Source: an uncultured Caulobacter sp. (lineage in GTDB: Bacteria > Pseudomonadota > Alphaproteobacteria > Caulobacterales > Caulobacteraceae). From it: a DNA stretch of 64,000 nt. This document shows, piece after piece, positions 19,018 through 26,810 of the stretch; position 1 is the first letter of the stretch, and every line of letters begins with the position of its first letter. The translations under genes were made by a program, and so were the position numbers. Location: positions 1 to 64,000 of the forward strand of contig CALALX010000115.1 of assembly GCA_937925635.1 (NCBI GenBank). Reading direction: 5' to 3'. Under the pieces are notes generated by a model. The model was not told the origin of the DNA. It did not search any database and saw only the letters and a program-made list of their open reading frames with translations.

Positions 19018-19785
19018 CTATGGCGCTATCAGCGTCCTGAGATCGCCCGCGCTCATCCCGGGCTCCGCCAACATCTGCAGGCACTCCTCCTTGATGACGC
19101 CCCGGCGCCGGACGCCGGCGGCGCGGAGTTGCGCGTCGATCGGGGTCATGAGGCGCAGCCACTCGGGCGAAGGCGCGCCGCCGAGGGACATCCGCGCGCT
19201 GCGGTTGCCGAAGAAGACCTCATAGGAAAACGACGGCCTCAGCTCGCCGGTATTGTTGCGGCCGTTCTTGTAGGTGCTGCAGCCGGCCAAGAGCGAGATC
19301 GCCGCCGACCAGGGGCGGCGATCGACGACGCGGCCGTTCCTGAACCAGGCCGCGCCGTCCTCGAACGCCAAGCCGCCGGCCTGCCCGCCGAACAGCAGGA
19401 CAAAGCCGCTGGCCGCCACGATCGCGGCCCCGCCGCCGATCAGCAGCCGCTTGCGCCAGAGGGGTGGCCAGGGCTTGTCCCGCCCGTACCGCGACATGCC
19501 GTGCGCCCAGAGGATCAGGGCGAAGAAAGGCAGGGTAATGATCACGAAAGGGGCGTAGGCCAGGCTGTCTTCGCTCCACCACAGCAGCGGCTGCTCCCGC
19601 GCGATCACCCGGTCGAACCGCGCCTCGGCCACCCCGTCCACAAGCGCCATCAGCACGAACTGCAGCAGGGTCACGCCGATCGCGATGGCCCACCCGGTCA
19701 GCACCAGCGACCAGGGCGCCTTCTCCGGATCCGGACGGTCGGGGTCGCTGTCGGTGACCTTCGCGAGGATGGGATTGTCCGCCAT
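19018..19785 (-). CDS. Hypothetical inner-membrane protein, 255 aa
   Basis: Three hydrophobic segments are evident: near residues 25-45 (WSLVLTGWAIAIGVTLLQF), about 78-98 (FVIITLPFFALILWAHG), and about 120-140 (GGAAIVAASGFVLLFGG). A soluble C-terminal part follows, containing SLLAGCSTYKNGR and ending in a charged segment. No family recognised. The start MADNPIL at 19785 is chosen because the in-frame extension upstream would be encoded by repeat copy 2 (a false N-terminus LHEIEG...LPSS). It is convergent with the SRAP gene, with 4 bp between their stops. Confidence 0.6.
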   Translation of the reverse strand: MADNPILAKVTDSDPDRPDPEKAPWSLVLTGWAIAIGVTLLQFVLMALVDGVAEARFDRVIAREQPLLWWSEDSLAYAPFVIITLPFFALILWAHGMSRYGRDKPWPPLWRKRLLIGGGAAIVAASGFVLLFGGQAGGLAFEDGAAWFRNGRVVDRRPWSAAISLLAGCSTYKNGRNNTGELRPSFSYEVFFGNRSARMSLGGAPSPEWLRLMTPIDAQLRAAGVRRRGVIKEECLQMLAEPGMSAGDLRTLIAP

Positions 19786-19832
19786 GCCTGAGGACTGCCG
19801 CGATGGTGGGCGGGAGGCAAGGGGCGTCGGCG

Positions 19833-20008
19833 CGTCCTTCCTTGAGGAAGGGAGAACCCCTTCAATCTCATGCAGGGCCATCGTGCCGGACGGCCCAGGT
19901 CAGTCAAGGACGGGCCCTGCGGCCCGCCGCGCCGCGGCCGCGCGAAGCGCGGTCCTTGAGTGCCCTGGCCCGTCCGGCGATCGTCTCGGCAAGAGATGAA
20001 GGGGGTGG
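19833..20008 (+). repeat. Structured intergenic repeat, copy 2 (5'-truncated)
   Basis: About 176 bp. It lacks hairpin A and keeps a shortened hairpin B (6-bp stem 19836-19841 with 19846-19851). The core is complete: ATCTCATGC at 19865, TCAAGGAC (19904-19911) pairing with GTCCTTGA (19952-19959) extended by flanking pairs with one mismatch, and GCAAGAGAT closing it. It lies between the membrane protein gene and the HicB-like gene. Confidence 0.85.
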
Positions 20009-20032
20009 TGGGGGTTGCCCATCCACGCTGTG

Positions 20033-20046
20033 CGCATAATTATGCG
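20033..20046. promoter_or_regulatory. Perfect 14-bp palindrome upstream of HicB-like gene
   Basis: CGCATAATTATGCG is a perfect palindrome, AT-rich at its centre in a very GC-rich genome, located 35 bp before the preferred GTG start. HicB-type proteins with a ribbon-helix-helix tail usually bind such operators in their own promoters, so autoregulation is plausible (inference). Confidence 0.5.
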
Positions 20047-20080
20047 TATCCTCACGCTGCCTCCGGAGGTTCCCCCAAAA

Positions 20081-20488
20081 GTGACCCGCTACGTCGCCCT
20101 CCTCGATGGCGAGCCCGGCGCCTTTGGCGTTGTCATTCCGGACTGCCCCGGAGCCTGCGGCATGGGCGACACCATCGAGTCCGCGCTCGACAACGCCACC
20201 GAGGGGCTGCGGGCCTGGGCGCAGGCCGTGGAGGCGCACGGCGGAACTCTGTCGGCGCCCCGGTCGATACAGGCCGTGCGCGCTGAAGTGGAGGCTGATC
20301 CCGACACCGGCCCGGTGCTCTACGCCACCATTCCCCTGATCCGCGACCTCGGCCGCCAGGTGAAGGCGAACCTCTCGCTGGACTCGGGCGTCCTGGCGGC
20401 GATCGACGCGACGGCGCGGCGGCTGGGGGTCACGCGGTCGGCGATGGTGGAGGTACTGGCGAAGCGAGGGTTGCCGGCATTTGGGTGA
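20081..20488 (+). CDS. Orphan HicB-like antitoxin with ribbon-helix-helix tail
   Basis: HicB proteins neutralise HicA mRNA-cleaving toxins and repress their own operon. The N-terminal partial RNase-H-like HicB fold is seen as TRYVALLDGEPGAFGVVIPDCPGACGMGDTIESAL, and the C-terminal third (LSLDSGVLAAIDATARRLGVTRSAMVEVLA) is a ribbon-helix-helix DNA-binding segment. The GTG at 20081 has GGAGG upstream and starts the fold directly; an ATG at 20042 inside the palindrome gives 13 more residues. No HicA (about 60 aa, with a catalytic His) was found on either side, so it is an orphan, placed between repeat copies 2 and 3. Confidence 0.8.
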   Translation: MTRYVALLDGEPGAFGVVIPDCPGACGMGDTIESALDNATEGLRAWAQAVEAHGGTLSAPRSIQAVRAEVEADPDTGPVLYATIPLIRDLGRQVKANLSLDSGVLAAIDATARRLGVTRSAMVEVLAKRGLPAFG

Positions 20489-20522
20489 GAGAAGGGGGAA
20501 GCGGGTGTGTCCCCGTTTCCCG

Positions 20523-20832
20523 GAGAACCCCTCCCCCTCGATGGGGGCGGGGCAGGGATGCGGGGTGAACGCAGGGCGGCTGCGGATTGCGCGCCGGAGG
20601 CCCTGAGCCTGTTGAGCCCTTCCCCGCCCTCAGCGGCGACACCATCATCCCCGGCCCTTCCTCCATCGAGGAGGAAGGGAGAGCGCCTCGATCTCATGCA
20701 GGCCAGCGCGCCGGACGGACCAGGGCAGTCAAGGACGGGCCTCCGGCCCGCCGCGCCGCGGCCGCGCGAAGCGCGGTCCTTGAGTGCCCTGAACCGCCCG
20801 GCGATCGTCTCGGCAAGAGATGAAGGGGGTGG
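20523..20832 (+). repeat. Structured intergenic repeat, copy 3
   Basis: About 310 bp. Hairpin A is present with one mismatch (20528-20552), hairpin B is perfect (stem 20655-20664 with 20670-20679), and the core is bounded by ATCTCATGC (20692) and GCAAGAGAT (20812). The core stem CAGGGCA-G-TCAAGGAC (20721-20736) pairs with GTCCTTGA-G-TGCCCTG (20776-20791). Four of the seven outer pairs differ from copy 1, all compensated. It marks the left edge of the AT-richer defence operon. Confidence 0.87.
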
Positions 20833-20890
20833 GGCGCAGTTGCAGTTGGCTCCGCAAGTCGGTGGCTAGGCTGCTGGTCGTCATGACAAT

Positions 20891-20925
20891 TTCGAGCGGA
20901 CCGCTCGAACTGCAGCTACGCTGCA
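20891..20925 (-). terminator. Paired hairpins at the end of the ariAB-like operon
   Basis: Two adjacent short perfect stems: TTCGAGCG/CGCTCGAA (20891-20909) and TGCAGC/GCTGCA (20911-20925). The second overlaps the stop codon of the DUF4435 gene (20916-20918). On the minus strand the first stem is followed by only a weak A/T run, so it is a possible rather than a clear terminator. Confidence 0.4.
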
Positions 20926-21794
20926 ACGAAACCCCTAAGATACCGTCGGACATATTCGATTTCCGCCCAGTTAGGCGGCATGGATCGCGCGAGTTCCAGA
21001 GGGGATGAACTGTTTACCAGATGGGTCCCGCCCAAGCGGCCTAAAATGGTGGCCGCAACAAGCTTGAATATTCGAAAGAAGACGCGACCGTGTGCAACGA
21101 TACTTAGATCCTGCGCCCTCAGCGAGGTTCTGGCGGCTTGGACAGCGAGTTCGTCGACCCCTGCGCCTACAAGTTCTCTCAGCTTGAGTTGAAGCCAAGC
21201 TGCTGGCTCGGCTCCTGGTTCGATCCGGTCGGCCAACACAGTGTGCCCTTGAAGTAGTGGTACTTTCTCCATTTCGAATCCGCCTCCCCGGCTCGCTGAA
21301 AGCGTCACGGCGGCGCTATGCTCGTAAAGAACCTCGCTAAAGGCGAGTTGACTCTCAGTTAGGAACTGCTTTGCAGATGAAATCTCGTCGGCAGTGCGCC
21401 TAGGATTGGAGTTCGTTGCCATAAGTTGCTCAAGAACGTCCTGACTAGAGGTGTGAGATTCCCATGAATACATAGTAGTGCGAAGAATATCAGCTTCAAA
21501 CGCGAGGACCGGACCCTCATCTAGGTCTCGATCTACTATGAACGCTATATTGCCGTTGGCTTCGATGTCGTCGCCGAGTCGGTGAAATAGCTCAAATACC
21601 TGCGTCTTGCCGCCGGACGGTATGAAAACTAACTCGCCAACGTCCTGCGTAAAATGAGAGTAAAAGGAAATATCGTCTTTATCCTCGACAAACACGAACG
21701 TGCCGCGCGGGAATCTCGCCTTCTGGTTTACGTAACTCAGAAATGCAAATCCGCGCGAATCCGCGCCCTCTACCAAGCTCTCTGCATAGCTCAT
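20916..21794 (-). CDS. ariB: DUF4435/Toprim nuclease, AriB-like effector of PARIS
   Basis: A 292-aa protein with the DUF4435 layout: FVFVEDKDDISFY at about 33-45 (Toprim-like acidic residue Glu37), a GGK loop at 61-63, and the Toprim D-x-D-x-D pattern FIVDRDLD with Asp88, Asp90 and Asp92. In the PARIS defence system AriB is released from AriA when phage anti-restriction proteins appear, and it then acts as a tRNA-cleaving toxin (known for characterised members). It overlaps the ATPase gene by 4 bp (ATGA), so the pair is translationally coupled in the usual AriA-AriB order. Base composition is clearly AT-richer than the flanks, a sign of transfer. Other DUF4435-ATPase pairs exist, so the assignment is strong but not certain. 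Confidence 0.8.
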   Translation of the reverse strand: MSYAESLVEGADSRGFAFLSYVNQKARFPRGTFVFVEDKDDISFYSHFTQDVGELVFIPSGGKTQVFELFHRLGDDIEANGNIAFIVDRDLDEGPVLAFEADILRTTMYSWESHTSSQDVLEQLMATNSNPRRTADEISSAKQFLTESQLAFSEVLYEHSAAVTLSASRGGGFEMEKVPLLQGHTVLADRIEPGAEPAAWLQLKLRELVGAGVDELAVQAARTSLRAQDLSIVAHGRVFFRIFKLVAATILGRLGGTHLVNSSSPLELARSMPPNWAEIEYVRRYLRGFVAA

Positions 21795-23131
21795 CGCAGA
21801 AGCTCTTCCATGGAAAGCGTATGATCTAAGCTCAGTTTGTCAAAAATATACGGAGAGTGCGTTGCTGTAACGAATATCACTGGACGATTAGTTCCAATCA
21901 GATCGGCCAGTAGTCTGTTCTGCCACACAACTGAAAGCGAGAGTTCCGGCTCGTCCACGATAAGGATTTGCCCTCGAGGGGAAACTGAGAACATCAGGAA
22001 TGCAAATAGGGATAGTACCTGCTTCTCGCCCGACGAAAAATCATCCAGCGTAACGTCGCCGTCATCTAGGCCGCGCATGTGTACCTTGAAATGTGCCTCG
22101 TCGAACACGGCCCGCTTAAATGGTCGTAAGTAGTCGTCAATAAGGTGGCAAAATTGCTGTAACGGTCGAGTGAGAGCGTCGATGCGCAAGAACACCTGCA
22201 TCAACTGCGCCACGTAGAAAATGGCAACGTCTTCCTTGGCGCTGAGTCGACCCGCCCCGCCCTTGCGGATCTTGTCCTGGATCCCCGCTATGCTTTCAGT
22301 CAGAAGAGATGTGTTAATCGTGTCAGGAGCCAGAGTATTTATTCGCTCAATGAGCCTGTCAACCTTCGTGCTATCAGATATCAAATTCCTATAACTAGCG
22401 GTCGACAGTTTTCCGGTCTGATATATCAACTCAAGGAATCTGACGGAATGCTCATTTAGGGCTTGCCTGGCAGAGTTTTCAATGTCCGAAGTTGCTTGAT
22501 TAATTAAGCCTTGTACATCCTGGCCGCCAAAACCGATGACTTCTCCGTAGTCTAGAAATCGTTGTCGAATGCCGGTGGATAGGTCGAGATCATACTCGGC
22601 AAATTCTCGAAGGTCGATGAGTTGGTGAAGTTCACGTTCAATGCGTCGGTATGTAGGGTAAAATAGAACAGAAGGTTTTGTGATTCGATCAACGAACTCT
22701 GATAGGCGCCGAATGTCGTAGTAGCGCTGCTCGAGGTCATAGTTCGGAGGAAGTGGAATTGTCCGAGTGCGCAGAATCCTAGAAATCTCGTTCCACTCTG
22801 CGGGGAGAGATCGAATTCGAGCCGCAGGTCTTGCGACACGTGAATAGAATGTTCTTAGCGCTTGAAGCGCTATTAGATCGTCCTTCGTAAACTCGGCACA
22901 TTGGCCACCGGTGCTGAGCTTCACTGATAGGAACGGGTATCGCGAGAGTTCCGACCATTGACCGGTGAAAAAGAGGTTCAGTATGGAAAGGACGGTGCTT
23001 TTGCCCGTGCCGTTCGGGCCGACTAGAATTAGCGGAAGCTTGGTTAGCGGTAGTTCCAGTTCGAACTTGCCAAACAGGCCGGCTATTCCAAAGGAGGTAA
23101 TTGGCAGATCGAAAGGCTGCGCCCCGGTCAT
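21791..23131 (-). CDS. ariA: ABC-type/AAA ATPase, AriA-like sensor of PARIS
   Basis: A 446-aa SMC/OLD-like ATPase. Walker A GPNGTGKST lies at 38-46, the ABC signature FSSGEKQ at 365-371, Walker B QILIVDEPE at 388-396 and the switch His in VTATHSP at about 421-427. The middle is a helical insertion without transmembrane segments, so it is not a transporter. In PARIS the AriA ATPase forms a propeller-like assembly that holds AriB inactive until triggered. The partner gene directly downstream is DUF4435, which makes AriA the best call over PtuA or AbiEii-type ATPases. It is AT-rich relative to uvrB next door. Confidence 0.8.
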   Translation of the reverse strand: MTGAQPFDLPITSFGIAGLFGKFELELPLTKLPLILVGPNGTGKSTVLSILNLFFTGQWSELSRYPFLSVKLSTGGQCAEFTKDDLIALQALRTFYSRVARPAARIRSLPAEWNEISRILRTRTIPLPPNYDLEQRYYDIRRLSEFVDRITKPSVLFYPTYRRIERELHQLIDLREFAEYDLDLSTGIRQRFLDYGEVIGFGGQDVQGLINQATSDIENSARQALNEHSVRFLELIYQTGKLSTASYRNLISDSTKVDRLIERINTLAPDTINTSLLTESIAGIQDKIRKGGAGRLSAKEDVAIFYVAQLMQVFLRIDALTRPLQQFCHLIDDYLRPFKRAVFDEAHFKVHMRGLDDGDVTLDDFSSGEKQVLSLFAFLMFSVSPRGQILIVDEPELSLSVVWQNRLLADLIGTNRPVIFVTATHSPYIFDKLSLDHTLSMEELLR

Positions 23132-23203
23132 GTTGTGCTTAGGCTCCCCGCTTGGGCGAAACTGTAGGCGGCAATTGCGCCCGCGCCAATAGGTTGTGTT
23201 TAC

Positions 23204-25438
23204 CTACCTCCGCCCCTTCCTGAACCGCTCCGCCGCCTCCGCCCTCGCCGCCTTGCGCTCCCGCATCGGCGTTGACCGGTCCGCCGTCTCCCCTTCCGCC
23301 GTCAGCATGTCGTTGGCGAACTCCAGGTCCATCATCTTCAGGCGCTTGATCTCGTCGCGCAGTCTGGCGGCGGTTTCGAACTCGAGGTTGCCGGCGGCTT
23401 CGCGCATGCGGGTCTCCAGGTCGCGCAGGGTGGCCTGGAAGTTGGAGCCCATGAAGGGCTTGGCGGCTTCGGCGACGCCGGCGTCGACGAGGACGTGGTC
23501 GCGCTCGTAGGGGCTGGCGAGGATGTCCTTGATGCGGCTCTTGACGCTCTCGGGCGTGATGCCGTGTTCGCGGTTGTACTGCTCCTGCTTCTCGCGCCGG
23601 CGCTTCGTCTCGGCCATGGCGCGTTCCATGGAGCCGGTGACGGTGTCGGCGTAGAGGATGACCTTGCCGTCGACGTTCCGGGCGGCGCGGCCGATGGTCT
23701 GGATCAGGCTGGTTTCGCTGCGGAGGAAGCCCTCCTTGTCCGCGTCCAGGATGGCGACCAGGCCGCACTCCGGGATGTCGAGGCCCTCGCGCAGCAGGTT
23801 GATGCCGACCAGGATGTCGAAGGCGCCCAGGCGCAGGTCGCGGATGATCTCGATGCGTTCGAGGGTGTCGACGTCGCTGTGCATGTAGCGCACGCGCAGG
23901 CCCTGCTCGTGCATGAACTCGGTGAGGTCCTCGGCCATCTTCTTGGTGAGGACGGTGACCAGGGTGCGATAGCCGCGGGCGGCGGTGTCGCGGGCCTCGG
24001 CGATGACGTCGTCGACCTGGCTGGCGTTGTTCTTCGCGACCGGGCGGACCTCGACCGGCGGGTCGATCAGGCCGGTGGGGCGGATGACCTGCTCGGCGAA
24101 GACGCCGCCGGCCTTGTCCATCTCCCACGGGCCGGGGGTGGCGCTGACGTGCACCGTCTGCGGGCGCATGGCCTCCCACTCCTCGAACTTGAGCGGGCGG
24201 TTGTCCATGGCGCTGGGCAGGCGGAAGCCGTACTCGGCGAGGGTGAACTTGCGGCGGTAGTCGCCGCGGTACATGGCCCCGATCTGCGGCACCGTCTGGT
24301 GGCTCTCGTCGGTGAACAGCAGGGCGTTGTCGGGGATGTACTCGAAGAAGGTCGGCGGCGGCTCGCCCGGCCGGCGGCCGGTCAGGTAGCGGCTGTAGTT
24401 CTCGATGCCGGCGCAGCTGCCGGTGGTCTCCATCATCTCCAGGTCGAAGCGCGTGCGCTGTTCCAGCCGCTGGGCCTCCAGCAGCTTGCCGTTGGCGACC
24501 AGCCAGTCGAGGCGGTCCTTCAGCTCCAGCTTGATCTGGCCGATGGCCTGGTTGAGCGTCGGCCGGGGGGTGACGTAGTGGCTGTTGGCGTAGATCTTCA
24601 CCTCGTCGAGGTCCTGGGTCTTCTTGCCGGTCAGCGGGTCGAACTCATGGATGGCCTCGATCTCGTCGCCGAACATCAGGATGCGCCAGGCGCGGTCCTC
24701 GTAGTGGGCGGGGAAGATCTCGACGGTGTCGCCGCGCTTGCGGAACATGCCGCGCTCGAAGGCGGCGTCGTTGCGCTTGTACTGCTGGGCGACCAGGTCG
24801 GCGACTAGCTGGCGGTCGTCGATCTTCTGGCCGACCGCCAGGCCGAAGGTCATGGCCGTGTAGGTCTCCACCGAGCCGATGCCGTAGATGCAGCTGACCG
24901 AGGCGACGACGATGACGTCGTCCCGCTCCAGGATCGCCCGCGTGGCGGCGTGGCGCATGCGGTCGATCTGCTCGTTGCGGCTGGAGTCCTTCTCGATGAA
25001 GGTGTCCGTGCGCGGGACGTAGGCCTCCGGCTGGTAGTAGTCATAGTAGCTGACGAAATACTCGACCGCGTTGTCCGGGAAGAAGCTCTTGAACTCGCTG
25101 TAGAGCTGGGCCGCCAGGGTCTTGTTGGGGGCCAGGATCAGGGCCGGACGCTGGGTCTCGGCGATGATGCTGGCCATGGTGAAGGTCTTGCCCGAGCCGG
25201 TGACGCCGAGCAGGACCTGGTCGTGCTCCCGGGCCTGGATGCCCTCGACCAGCTCGCGGATGGCGGTCGGCTGGTCGCCGGCGGGGCTGTAGTCGCTGAC
25301 CAGGTTGAAGCGGCGGCCGCCCTCGGACTTGGCCGGACGGGCCGGGCGGTGCGGTCGCCACAGCATCGGCGCGTGCGCGTCGGCGAGGTCGTGGACGAAG
25401 GCCGCGGAGACGTCTTCTACACCGGGGGAACGAGGCAT
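23204..25438 (-). CDS. uvrB: Excinuclease ABC subunit B
   Basis: The DNA-damage-verifying helicase of nucleotide excision repair, acting with UvrA and UvrC. Walker A GVTGSGKT is at 78-85, the beta-hairpin region YYDYYQPEAYVP follows near 130, then DESH of the helicase core, TVGRAARN-type motif VI (IGRAARN), and a C-terminal UVR coiled coil (about 675-715). At 744 aa it has about 40 extra N-terminal residues compared with E. coli UvrB, as in other alphaproteobacteria; a later start is possible. About 30 residues of Arg/Glu-rich tail extend past the UVR domain. Confidence 0.97.
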   Translation of the reverse strand: MPRSPGVEDVSAAFVHDLADAHAPMLWRPHRPARPAKSEGGRRFNLVSDYSPAGDQPTAIRELVEGIQAREHDQVLLGVTGSGKTFTMASIIAETQRPALILAPNKTLAAQLYSEFKSFFPDNAVEYFVSYYDYYQPEAYVPRTDTFIEKDSSRNEQIDRMRHAATRAILERDDVIVVASVSCIYGIGSVETYTAMTFGLAVGQKIDDRQLVADLVAQQYKRNDAAFERGMFRKRGDTVEIFPAHYEDRAWRILMFGDEIEAIHEFDPLTGKKTQDLDEVKIYANSHYVTPRPTLNQAIGQIKLELKDRLDWLVANGKLLEAQRLEQRTRFDLEMMETTGSCAGIENYSRYLTGRRPGEPPPTFFEYIPDNALLFTDESHQTVPQIGAMYRGDYRRKFTLAEYGFRLPSAMDNRPLKFEEWEAMRPQTVHVSATPGPWEMDKAGGVFAEQVIRPTGLIDPPVEVRPVAKNNASQVDDVIAEARDTAARGYRTLVTVLTKKMAEDLTEFMHEQGLRVRYMHSDVDTLERIEIIRDLRLGAFDILVGINLLREGLDIPECGLVAILDADKEGFLRSETSLIQTIGRAARNVDGKVILYADTVTGSMERAMAETKRRREKQEQYNREHGITPESVKSRIKDILASPYERDHVLVDAGVAEAAKPFMGSNFQATLRDLETRMREAAGNLEFETAARLRDEIKRLKMMDLEFANDMLTAEGETADRSTPMRERKAARAEAAERFRKGRR

Positions 25439-25514
25439 GAACGCAAAGGTAGGCGCGCGAGGCGGCGAAGGCCAGAGGCCCTGCTGACAGCCTGTGGCAG
25501 GAGGGTGGAGCCCG

Positions 25515-25772
25515 CTACCGCCCCGCCTTCCAGACGTTCAGCGGCTGCTTCTCCTCGTGGCGGACCATCAGCCAGTAGCCGAGCACGAACAGCACCACGC
25601 CCACGATCGTCCCGCCCCAGAAGCCGGCGGGGGTCGCGAACCAGAGGGTCAGGGTGGTGATCGACACGGCCAGCAGCAGCATGCACCAGCGCAGCAGCAC
25701 ATTGACCGCGTGATAGGTGCGCTCGTGGGCCTGAAGCTCGGGCTTGCCGGCGTCGTCGAAGTCGGCGTCCAT
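25515..25772 (-). CDS. Small two-helix membrane protein, 85 aa
   Basis: Two membrane segments are clear: about 29-48 (RWCMLLLAVSITTLTLWF) and about 52-70 (FWGGTIVGVVLFVLGYWLM). A short acidic N-terminus contains HERTYHAVNVLL, vaguely like the start of small aa3-type oxidase subunit IV proteins, but the evidence is thin. GGAGGA at ideal spacing supports the ATG. Unknown function. Confidence 0.6.
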   Translation of the reverse strand: MDADFDDAGKPELQAHERTYHAVNVLLRWCMLLLAVSITTLTLWFATPAGFWGGTIVGVVLFVLGYWLMVRHEEKQPLNVWKAGR

Positions 25773-25872
25773 GGCGGTTCCTCCGTGAAGGACCGGTTCC
25801 CGGACGCTCGGCCCGGGGCCGGACTGAGAGGACCGCGAGGATACGCCCTTCGCGGCCGCCGCGCGAGGGGCG

Positions 25873-26703
25873 TCAGTTCTTCGGCGCGCCGCCGGCGGGG
25901 CCGGAGACGCGGGTGAACTCCGCCGGCTGGCTGCTGCGGTCGAAGCCGGGCGGTCCGTCGGAGAAGCTGACCTCGCCGTCGCCGCCCGAGCAGTTCGAGA
26001 AGACGTCGATGCGATAGGTTCCGGCGACCGCGCCCGTGCGCCAGGTGATGACCAGGGTGTCGCCGCTCATGACCGCCTTGCCGCGCGCGTTGCCCATGCC
26101 GGACTCGGTCGCGGTTCCGTCGGCGGCGATCGTCCAGGTCGAGGCCCCGGCCTTGATCCGGTTCGACCACACGCCCTCGGCGACGCACGGCGTTCCATTC
26201 GCCCCGGGCTCGACCGGCCGGCGGCCGAGCTCCCAGGGCTGCAGCGTTGGCGGCCGGGCGGGGTCGCGGATCAGGGCGGCCAGCTCGGAGTCGCGCCGGA
26301 TCAGCGCCTCCCGCCGCGCGCGCAGTCTCTCGGTGTTCTGCAGCGAAGCGGTCGCCCAGGTGGCGGCTTGAACCTGAACGTTGGGATTGAGCAGCCCGGA
26401 GGCCGCGCCTTCGTTGGCCATGGCGACCAGATCCTGAAAGCGGACCGGCATGAAGTACTCTTCGCCGTCCGGCCCCACGCCGGCGCTCAGAAGCACATAG
26501 CCGTTCCCGATTTTGCCCAGCAGGTGGTCTATCCACCTTATTTCTGCGCGCACCTGCGCCTGCTCCACCCGCGGTCCTGGATTCACCTCTCTGTAGATTG
26601 GGGGGCCGTGGGGCCCCTGTGCGAATGCGTCGGGCGCGGCGACAGCGACGGTCAGGGCCGCGCAGGCCGACGCGATGACGCGGATGCGTCCGAAGCTGAG
26701 CAT
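25873..26703 (-). CDS. Secreted hypothetical protein, 276 aa
   Basis: A signal peptide ends at APDAFAQ near residue 28. The first half of the mature protein is helical and charged (VEQAQVRAEIRWIDHLL). The last 100 residues (from about TPCVAEGVWSNRIKAG) look like a small beta-rich lipocalin-like domain measuring a released product, with two cysteines. The start at 26703 is supported by GGGGGAGA. No family recognised. It sits between a small membrane protein and the Lrp gene, with no shared operon signals. Confidence 0.6.
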   Translation of the reverse strand: MLSFGRIRVIASACAALTVAVAAPDAFAQGPHGPPIYREVNPGPRVEQAQVRAEIRWIDHLLGKIGNGYVLLSAGVGPDGEEYFMPVRFQDLVAMANEGAASGLLNPNVQVQAATWATASLQNTERLRARREALIRRDSELAALIRDPARPPTLQPWELGRRPVEPGANGTPCVAEGVWSNRIKAGASTWTIAADGTATESGMGNARGKAVMSGDTLVITWRTGAVAGTYRIDVFSNCSGGDGEVSFSDGPPGFDRSSQPAEFTRVSGPAGGAPKN

Positions 26704-26810
26704 GCTCAATCTCCCCCTCGAAGCGGGAGCGGGCCGTACGTCACGCAAATCCCGGCGAAGCCCGCCCGATCCGCACTGAAAACGACTGGCGCGAGCTTGG
26801 CACGAACGGC

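Noticed and set aside
19786..19881. N-terminal extension of the 255-aa membrane protein
   Set aside because: The extra residues are encoded by structured repeat copy 2 and recur as the same false start near the other copies.
19833..20080. HicA toxin next to the HicB-like gene
   Set aside because: No frame of about 60 codons with the HicA double-stranded RNA-binding pattern or catalytic His exists on either side.
17030..20832. CRISPR array
   Set aside because: The repeats are long, structured and separated by genes; there are no regular spacers and no cas genes.
20833..23203. Attachment sites or direct repeats flanking the defence operon
   Set aside because: I compared both edges by eye and found no matching direct repeats and no integrase gene; the only boundary mark is repeat copy 3.
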